Source: Solea solea (lineage: Eukaryota; Chordata; Actinopteri; Pleuronectiformes; Soleidae). From it: 64,000 nucleotides of DNA. The stretch covers positions 25,886,327 to 25,950,326 of the forward strand of contig NC_081144.1 of the NCBI RefSeq assembly GCF_958295425.1, given 5' to 3'. Below, one piece after another: positions 56,471 to 64,000 of the stretch; positions within the stretch are counted from its first letter, which is position 1, and each line of letters opens with the position of its first letter. Under the pieces are notes generated by a model that was not told the DNA's origin, did not search any database, and saw only the letters and a program-made list of their open reading frames with translations. Both the position numbers and the translations under genes were made by a program.

Positions 56471-56478
56471 TCAGAGTC

Positions 56479-56648
56479 CAGGGTTTCTGAGTCCTGGTCC
56501 CGGTGACCCACTGCCCTGCATGTTTTTACACCCCTGATTCAGACGACAGGCTCAGTACCAGGCTTCTGCAGGTTTGTGATGGAGCAGTGAAACATCTGAA
56601 ACATGCAGGGCAGTGACGGGTCTCCAGGACCAGGACTGAGAGGCCCTG
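56479..56648. mobile_element. Short MITE with ~50-bp inverted ends
   Basis: The left arm (cagggtttctgagtcctggt...ctgccctgcatgttt) matches the reverse complement of the right arm (cagggcctctcagtcctggt...ctgccctgcatgttt) with a few mismatches and a small indel. The element is 170 bp. The type is widespread in fish. No coding. Confidence 0.7.
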
Positions 56649-57700
56649 GGTTGGCTCACACTACACCACTGATGCCGACACGCTTACATTTAATATCTGT
56701 CAATGAAACACGCTGAATGTCACACACTGGACCTTTTAAATGTGAAGCTCCATTCCTCTTCATCTCAATCGTCTTGTTAGTGTGAAGTATGTTCTTTGCC
56801 TCGTGGTTTTATGTTACACACACTGGACCTTTGTTTGACTCACACTTGAACTTGAACAGCAGCTGTTGTTTAGCGTGAGCGATGACGATGACGCCACAGA
56901 GGATACAAACCCAGTTATAAATGAAGAAGGTGAAATGTGAAACGCTGACTCTGCACTTCACACCTGGACGCGTCGGTGAAGAGTAAACCAGCAGTTTCTT
57001 GGCGTTCTTGGCTGGTGACATTGCCAACAGTGTCCGGTTGGTTCCTACCCTGATTTAACAAACATGAGGAGTCATTAGCACATTAGCACATTAGCCACAG
57101 AATAATTTCCTCTCTAAATCGCTTGGATGGCTTTAGTCTCATAACAAAACATTTAATTTCCTTTGTGTCCTTGTATGGCAGATGTACAGCTCCACCTCGT
57201 GTGCCAGCTGCTGGTGCGGCTGCTGCTGACAGAGACAGAGACTCAGTTTGGTTAATTAGAGACGACGTGTCATTCACAGAAACACCAATACATGCAAAAC
57301 ATCAAAAAGACAAAACCCGCTTCTGTAAATTTTGATGAAAAGCATCAGAAAGTGAACTGTCACATGACATCTATTGCCACGCCGGAGGAAAAGTGCAGCC
57401 TTCGTTCAGAGTGATAAAGTGATTTAATATCCACTCTGTCTGAGGCTCTTCTGTTCACTGGTGCCAGGAACAATTACCGTCATCAATAAATGATAAATGC
57501 CACGGAAAAAGAGAAAAAGAGAAAAAGAGTTGATCCAGGACTTTCACTCCTCTGCTCTGTGAGATCAGTGGGAAGGCTGAGGTTGAGACATCAGTGGGGA
57601 TAAAATAAATAAAAAACAAACTCATTCAATGATCAGGAAGAAGTGCCGATTGCACAACAGTATTAGAATAATGATCAATCCAGGCTGTAATTACCCTTTA
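56649..57700. other. No gene seen
   Basis: Two cacacactggacctttt-type words (about 56717 and 56816) mark ends of a small dispersed repeat also seen at 43248. No coding region recognised. Confidence 0.4.
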
Positions 57701-57739
57701 GCAAAGACTTTGATGTTCTACAGCAACATTATTGTGCAG

Positions 57740-58290
57740 CACGCTTCTGTTCCGCTGATCTGGGTCCGGGTCACGGGGGCAGCAGCCTTAGCAAGAAATC
57801 CCAGACCGCCTTCTCCCCGGCCACTTCTGCCAGCTCCTCCACGGAATCCCACGGCGTTCACAAGCCAGCCAATATAATCCTTCCAGTGTGTCCTGGGTCC
57901 TCCCAGAAGGCCATGCCTGAAACAACTCCCCAGGAAGGTGTCCAGGAGGCATCTGAACCACCTCAGCTGGCTCCTGTTGACGTGGCGGAGCAGCGGTTCT
58001 ACTCTGAGCCCCTCCCGCATGTCAGAGCTCCTCACCCTGCGGAGGAAACTCATTTCGGCCACCTGTATTCGCAATCTCGTTCTTTTGGTCATTACCCAAA
58101 TCCCATGACCACTGGTGAGGGTTTGGAACGTAGAGCGGCCGGTAAATCATGAGCTCTGACTTCCTGTTAAACTCCCGTTTCACCACTACAGACCGGTCTC
58201 TTGCTCCATCCCGATCAGAGATACTTGAGTCAGGACCTCTCCCCAGACCAGGAGTGCAAATCCAGTCATTGCGCCACCTCCTGGCAACAA
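57740..58290 (-). pseudogene. LINE C-terminal (RT thumb) fragment
   Basis: The minus strand reads TKRTRLRIQVAEMSFLRRVR, then SDMREGLRVEPLLRHVNRSQ, LRWFRCLLDTFLG and GPRTHWKDYIGWL. This matches the conserved end of a common fish non-LTR retrotransposon (TERTRLRIQAAEMSFLRRV-type). It is 5'-truncated, and the upstream part (58150-58290) is frameshifted. The clade was not assigned. Confidence 0.75.
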
Positions 58291-58299
58291 GAACTACGC

Positions 58300-60400
58300 C
58301 TTCAGTGACAAACGGTGTTTGATTTACATGAAGCTTTCAGGGTGTGGTCTACATTTGGTACACTCTGACGCCACACCCTGGCCATTGTGGTCATTGCACA
58401 CCCCGACATGCTTGCAGTACTCGTCATTGTTGATTTGCTGCTAATTGCAAAAGACATTTTCTAAATAAATCATTGCACAGGAGGAACAGTTTATTTATTG
58501 TTGAAGTGTAATGTTATTTAGTTAGTTGCTTGTTAGTTAGTTAGTCATTATGTGGTTGGTTATTTTTTCAGTTCAGTTGAGTTCAGCCAGTAAGTTATTT
58601 AGACAGTTAGTTGGTTATGTGGTTAGTTTGTTCAGTGGTTGGTTGGTTAGGGTCTTTACGACTTTGTAATTGCCAAACTGTTTGGAATTTCCCAGATTAT
58701 TGTCTATTATTGCTTGCAATCTGTTTTTTGAACTTGTTTTTATTACGACGTGTGTCACTAACCTCCTGGCCAGGTTGTGCTTCAGTGGGTTAGGTAATAA
58801 CTTCTTGGGTTGAACTAACTCTACAGACTGGACTTGTAACATCTGTTTTATCAGCTCCCTGTTTATGGTCATCACTGACGTTGGAAAATTAGACCTGACA
58901 TACTTAAATATTTGATAAAGCTCGCTTTACTTGCTCTGCTGTTTGACTCGGGCTGTGATATAGTAGTTAGAAGGTTGTAGCCCGCTGAAAACAACACGTC
59001 AAGCTGTAAATCAACCCAACGGCTGTTTTTATTGACCAGGGACATTTTTTCCTCAATTTCATTCATTTTAAATGATGCTTCATTCACTTTGGGAGCCATG
59101 TTTTATATATTGTTTCCAGGGTTTTCATGGGCTGCAGGACACATTCATCACTTTTAGAGTCACACAGCGGCACATGCACTCGTGTATTTCCCAAACTACC
59201 TTTAAAACCTGTTTGGCTTCACATCCAGTGTGAACATTTATATGCAGTGAGTACGAGCTGTGACATGAATGACTCCTGACGTGGAGTTCTTCAGCTCATG
59301 ATGAAACAAAGTATCAATCCATCATGACATCACAGTTTTCCTGTTTGACCAATGACTCTCTGGATTTTTAAATCTTGTTTTATTATCTTAAACCAGAAAA
59401 GGGTGGAGAAGAATTGCCACTCATGCTCTCAGTTGATGTTTGTGTGTATGAGCTTTCTTTTGTATGTAATAAAGACTTTTGTTCACTTTTCCACTCTGGA
59501 CATACACAGGTGTTGCAATCTAAACTGTCCTGATTAAAACCAAGTGCTAACAGGGGCTCATTCTCTCCATGACATTGTTGCCTTGATATTTGGTTAGGGG
59601 AGTGTCCGGCTGGGTTTAGAACCCTTCAATTGGACAATTGTAGAGATGGAGAATATCATCCTGATTGAACAAGGCATTCCCCGCTCTGATAAGTCGTCGT
59701 ACAGTTCTCTGAGAATTAGGCTGATTTCTCTGTAGACTTATAAACAAATCATTGGAGTCGCCCCCTCAGGGACATTTGAGAGAATGCATGCACAGCAAGA
59801 AGGTTTCCTCCCTCCAGGTTCTCCAGGAGTGTTTCAGGCACAGACATAATCAATGTTTAAAAAACACACACAAAGTCAAATAGGTCAAACAATACATACA
59901 CGTTCAACTCTGTCTCTCTGCCTTACTAACCCCTCCCCCACTCTATCTCGCTCTCTCATTTTTTGTGTCTCTCATTTCAAGGTTGTGTTGTTGCGATTGA
60001 AAACCCATCAAACACGGGTGTACTGAAACACTGTGGTTCAGAGATAATAACTTCTTCACACACACGCACACACACACACACACACCTGTCACTCACTGGC
60101 AGAGATAAAATCTCAGTCAGTTCTGCTTTATTTCCTCCTTTTTTGCAGTTGCTGCACATATTTTATCCTGGGATTTCAGGCTCGTTGCCTTTTCCTCTCT
60201 GCCAGTGAAGTGTTTATACTCACAGTATACGGAGGCTACTGTGAGCGTTAAATACAAAATAATGACATCCGGAGGATACCTGCAGTTGATGTGATGGGGA
60301 TTATGATTCTCCACGGTCTATATCACTGTCCTTGGAGACTGATTTGATGGACAACCTCACTGTCCATTGACATGCATTTCATTAGCAGGCTTTAGTTGGA
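58300..60400. other. No gene seen
   Basis: Short gttagtta repeats at about 58515-58640 and (AC)n at about 60056-60085. No coding region recognised. Confidence 0.4.
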
Positions 60401-60407
60401 TGTGTGC

Positions 60408-60412
60408 GTATA

Positions 60413-60463
<51 letters not shown>

Positions 60464-60682
60464 ACTCATATGTATGTACACACATATATATACTGTGTGC
60501 ATATATATGTGTGTACACATATGTATGTACACATATATATGTGTGTAAACATATGTATGTACACAAATATATATATACTGTGTGCATATATATATGTGTG
60601 TACACATGTATGTACACATATATATGTGTGTACACATATATATATGTGTACACACATATATATGTACACATATGTATGTATG

Positions 60683-60717
<35 letters not shown>

Positions 60718-60725
60718 ACACACAT
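60408..60725. repeat. Long alternating TA/TG/CA microsatellite cluster
   Basis: About 315 bp of tatata, gtgtgtacacata and cacatatatatgtgtgtac words, almost purely alternating purine-pyrimidine and strongly self-complementary. Explains Tyr/Ile/Cys/Val-rich frames on both strands. Confidence 0.95.
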
Positions 60726-61424
60726 GTACACAGCCACTCTTGGTCAGATTGATGTCTCTCGTGCTCCTGCTCTGTTTTGCTCTGAATTCTGGAACATAGT
60801 CCAAATCACTATGAATCTATGAATATTCAGCAGCATAGCTTGGCCCTTAAAGTGCGGCCGGGACTCTGTTTTGCAGCCAGAGCTGTTGGCAGCAAGAGAC
60901 ATTGTCTCACTTCATCGTCATCATCCCACTGCTAGGTTATTATCAGAAGCACAGGGACAGAAATGATACAACACAACAACAGAAGTGAGGCGCACGATGT
61001 ACTGTTAAAAAAAGTACTTTAGCAGCTGCAACTACAGGGAAAACCTCTGTAGGTTATAAATATATGAGGTGAAGGGCAAATCAAAGATACATCATAAAAA
61101 CATGACATGCTGAGGACCTACTGTGAACTATTTGATAATGAAGTGTATTTATTTTTTTCTCTATGCAGATGATACACTTTTATTCACAATCAGCGCCAAA
61201 ATGCCAGCATGATTAAAGCTGATGAACAGAGTTTTCATCACATTCTACTCTCTATCTCTGCCGTTCACATGACCCCGGTGTTTCTGAAATATATGTTATT
61301 TCTGTGTACAGATGCACTGTTTCCACTTTACTCTGTTTTAGAAACACATGTGGAATTTTCAATTTCACCTCCCTTACAGTGAGACACTCACGGTGGAATG
61401 AGAACATATAACAAAAAGGGACCT
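60726..61424. other. No gene seen
   Basis: No recognisable coding sequence or element. Confidence 0.4.
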
Positions 61425-61508
61425 AAACCTGTTTACACACTCACATTATGGGGACTTCCTTGTGGGGACAAAAATCAAGTCCCTGCAATGTCAATGACTC
61501 CATTTTAA
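61425..61508 (-). repeat. Dispersed repeat family 'gacttgagg', partial copy 3
   Basis: gggacctaaacctgtttaca, acattatggggacttccttg and gactccattttaa are the reverse complement of parts of 30272-30522. The copy is cut at TTAA (61505-61508), where the next element begins. Confidence 0.75.
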
Positions 61509-62720
61509 AGGTGATATAGAATGCTTGTATCACACATATATGTTAGTTATGGAGGTCTACTTACATATATTAACTTGTTTTCATGGTCACATACATGTTA
61601 GTTATGGAGGTCTACTTACATATATTAACTTGTTTTCATGGTCACGTATATGTTAGTCATGGAGGTCTACTTACATATATTAACTTGTTTTCATGGTCAC
61701 ATATATGTTAGTTATGGAGGTCTACTTACATATATTAACTTGTTTTCATGGTCACGTATATGTTAGTCATGGAGGTCTACTTACATATATTAACTTGTTT
61801 TCATGGTCACATATATGTTAGTTATGGAGGTCTACTTACATATATTAACTTGTTTTCATGGTCACATATATGTTAGTTATGGAGGTCTACTTACATATAT
61901 TAACTTGTTTTCATGGTCACGTATATGTTAGTTATGGAGGTCTACTTACATATATTAACTTGTTTTCATGGTCACGTATATGTTAGTCATGGAGGTCTAC
62001 TTACATATATTAACTTGTTTTCATGGTCACATATATGTTAGTTATGGAGGTCTACTTACATATATTAACTTGTTTTCATGGTCACATATATGTTAGTTAT
62101 GGAGGTCTACTTACATATATTAACTTGTTTTCATGGTCACATATATGTTAGTTATGGAGGTCTACTTGCATATATTAACTTGTTTTCATGGTCACGTATA
62201 TGTTAGTCATGGAGGTCTACTTACATATATTAACTTGTTTTCATGGTCACATATATGTTAGTTATGGAGGTCTACTTACATATATTAACTTGTTTTCATG
62301 GCCACATATATGTTAGTTATGGAGGTCTACTTACATATATTAACTTGTTTTCATGGTCACATATATGTTAGTTATGGAGGTCTACTTACGTATATTAACT
62401 TGTTTTCATGGTTAAAAACCTCCTAATCGCTGCAAACGAGCCGATCAAAATATCTCCTCACTGACGCTCTCGTCAGCCGCGCTGTTTCAGACCAAAACCA
62501 CACCCCCAGAACGTGGACTGTGTTGTGATTGGCCAGCCAACGAGAGCTTTCCTACTGTCCTGTGATTGGCCAGGTACCTGGAAGTGACGTAATAGATAGT
62601 CCAGCTCTCAGATACACAGCTCCCACTCTGGCACGGTGGATGCTCTGCATCTCAGCAGCTACAACGAGAGTAGTTCTTCTTCTTCTGCGGTTGAATGTAC
62701 GCAACCGGAGTTGCCCGGAC
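61505..62720. mobile_element. TTAA-type MITE relative carrying an expanded minisatellite
   Basis: It begins ttaa + aggtgatatagaatgcttg (the start of the 34904 MITE). A 16-copy 55-bp array follows, then unique interior (ctcctaatcgctgcaaacga, tcgtcagccgcgctgtttca) and the shared segment agagtagttcttcttcttct at 62662. The right terminus was not located. The 34.9-kb copy lacks the array and much of the interior. Confidence 0.55.
61534..62412. repeat. 55-bp minisatellite, ~16 copies
   Basis: The unit contains tgtta(g)t(t/c)atggaggtcta, cttacatatattaacttgtt and ttcatggtcac(a/g)tata. Copies differ at only a few sites (gttat/gtcat, cacata/cacgta), which alternate irregularly along the array. No spacers, so not a CRISPR. 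Confidence 0.95.
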
Positions 62721-63330
62721 TAGTGCGGACTAGACTAGTGTGATGCTTTTCTGTCACCCAATCAGCTGACTGTGGTGGGTGGAGCCGGTCTACCTCCACC
62801 CTGACCATACCATTTTACTCTGGTGTAAAGGGAGGGGTGCCAAAGAATGGAAAATTTGGGGCTGGTGATTTTGTTTCTATTCCTAATGGAAATGAAAGTG
62901 AAGAAACTAAAGCAAACAGTAAAAGTTCTCTTCATTTGTATTATGAAAAATAAAATAAGAGCTGCGTGTAAAATAAACATGTCACCACTGATCCAGAACT
63001 GTCTGTAACTTATAACAGCTCCTGGTCTCTCTCTTCTGTCTCTCCCCCTCCCCCACACTCCGTTACATTTCTCTCATCCATTTTTCCTTTCACCGCAACC
63101 TGTCTAGGCAGATGTTGCATGTTCTGGTTCTCTCCTCTGATGCTTTAGTGTTTGTTGGGTAATCGGTTGAGTTTCTCTTCTGCCTTGAAATAACGTATGT
63201 TATGATTTGGTGGTACAGAATAGAATTAAAGTTATTTACATGATGACACATGGATGATGAATGTCCATGCACAGAAGTGAAGCACATGAAGAAGAAGTTA
63301 GTTTTTCACTCAGGTTTGATGAAAACTCAT
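62721..63330. other. No gene seen
   Basis: No coding region or clear element. Confidence 0.4.
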
Positions 63331-63339
63331 TGGTTGTTT

Positions 63340-63440
63340 GTCTTGATTTCTCTTCATGTTTTTGGACGTTTTTGGAGACAATCTGTTACCTTCTCGCTGT
63401 GAGGGGGAGATTCTAACCACTGTACCACTATGTGACCAAA
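63340..63440 (-). mobile_element. SINE head fragment
   Basis: The minus strand reads gtggtacagtggttagaatc, then tcacagcgagaaggtaacag, a fish tRNA-type SINE 5' region with an A-box match (TGGTACAGTGG) and a weak B box. The tail is missing. Confidence 0.6.
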
Positions 63441-63689
63441 ACACCAGTCCTCTCAGAATCAAAGTCTCCTGCTGAATCCGTACATGCTCGAACTCGACAT
63501 TATAATCTAATTTTATAGATGCTCTGTCGTATTGATCATGTCTGTCAGTCTCAGTGTGAGAATGGGCTTTTCTCAGGTCGTACTCTTCAGCGAGAATAGA
63601 GCGTAATGGCCGTATCCAGCAGCCATCATCCATAAATGCACTAACAGAGGATTCTCAGCGTTTTGATAACTGTAGCAGAACTGCTGCAT

Positions 63690-64000
63690 CATTCACATCA
63701 AGTGCTGTCATTTTTCCCCCTGGTATTTTCTGTCATTACCGAAGCCCCCTCTTCACCGCGGTGATGTATTCCTGCAGTGAGATCTTTATTCCTCGCTGGC
63801 CTCTTCATTTTAATATTCACCAAACACTTTGAATATACCATGAGGCTTATGCTGCGGCTCCACTGCCCTAATTGCAGAGATATAATGTTCCTCTCGTAAG
63901 ATTTATGAGCTATTAATCTGCTCGTGCAGCATGATTCATGAGTCTCGGAGTTGGGAGACATATGATTAGAGTTATTCATTTGTCATGGCTGCGGGAGACA
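63690..64000. other. Candidate conserved non-coding element
   Basis: Non-repetitive sequence with homeodomain-like ATTA/TAAT words (ctattaatctgctcg, agagttattcatttgtcatg) and no supported frame. It continues past the window end. Texture resembles vertebrate conserved enhancers, but conservation is untested. Confidence 0.3.

Noticed and set aside
60357..60822. Tyr/Ile/Cys-rich frames of 109-151 codons on both strands
   Set aside because: Low-complexity translations of the TA/TG/CA microsatellite.
61534..62412. CRISPR-like or coding repeat array
   Set aside because: 55-bp units adjoin without spacers and contain stops in all frames; it is a minisatellite.

Overview
This 64 kb window looks like teleost fish nuclear DNA, probably from a percomorph. 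The clearest gene is a fish-type NLRC3-like NLR gene. The rest is a mix of fish-typical mobile elements (L2, L1, RTE-like and other LINEs, Tc1, PIF/Harbinger, a hAT-like element, TTAA-type MITEs, tRNA-headed SINEs), very many CA/GT microsatellites and long minisatellites. Nothing bacterial or organellar was seen, and no rRNA gene, functional tRNA gene or CRISPR array.

Region 1-11.5 kb is a transposon graveyard. It holds an LTR-like direct repeat pair (24-533), a 120-bp-period array of small hairpins (905-1540), an L2 RT fragment (minus) and an L1 copy (plus, about 2124-6625). The L1 is broken by a 370-bp repeat, a Tc1 element (3251-4555) and a hAT-like element (4996-5904). A 45-bp minisatellite follows. 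Then comes a recent 1.26-kb tandem triplication (7452-11211) of a chimeric unit carrying a LINE RT fragment on the minus strand.

Region 13.1-25.2 kb is the one host gene I can support. It is a plus-strand NLRC3-like gene with two short N-terminal repeat exons, a RING exon, one large FISNA-NACHT exon, four 174-nt LRR exons and a predicted tiny last exon. The predicted product is 1000 residues with all junctions in frame. The 3.6-kb intron between LRR exons 1 and 2 contains a 2.57-kb PIF/Harbinger derivative carrying a decayed Myb-like gene on the minus strand. The gene is probably a cytosolic immune sensor: the RING suggests ubiquitin ligation, NACHT is for nucleotide-driven oligomerisation and the LRRs are for ligand sensing or autoinhibition. 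No B30.2 exon is seen.

Region 25.2-64 kb has no host coding gene that I can support. It holds a Tc1 remnant, a repeat-rich element with a TTCTAGAA-bearing minisatellite (28.96-30.12 kb), several dispersed non-coding repeat families present in two or three copies here, an RTE-like LINE (40.43-42.55 kb, minus), and a nearly full-length L2 LINE with an intact 996-codon endonuclease-RT ORF (43.5-46.86 kb, minus). SINEs, a 16-copy 55-bp minisatellite (61.5-62.4 kb) and non-repetitive stretches at about 48.8, 52.7 and 63.7-64.0 kb complete it. The non-repetitive stretches have the look of conserved non-coding DNA. This part may be an intergenic desert or a large intron. All calls are from reading the sequence; no database search was possible.
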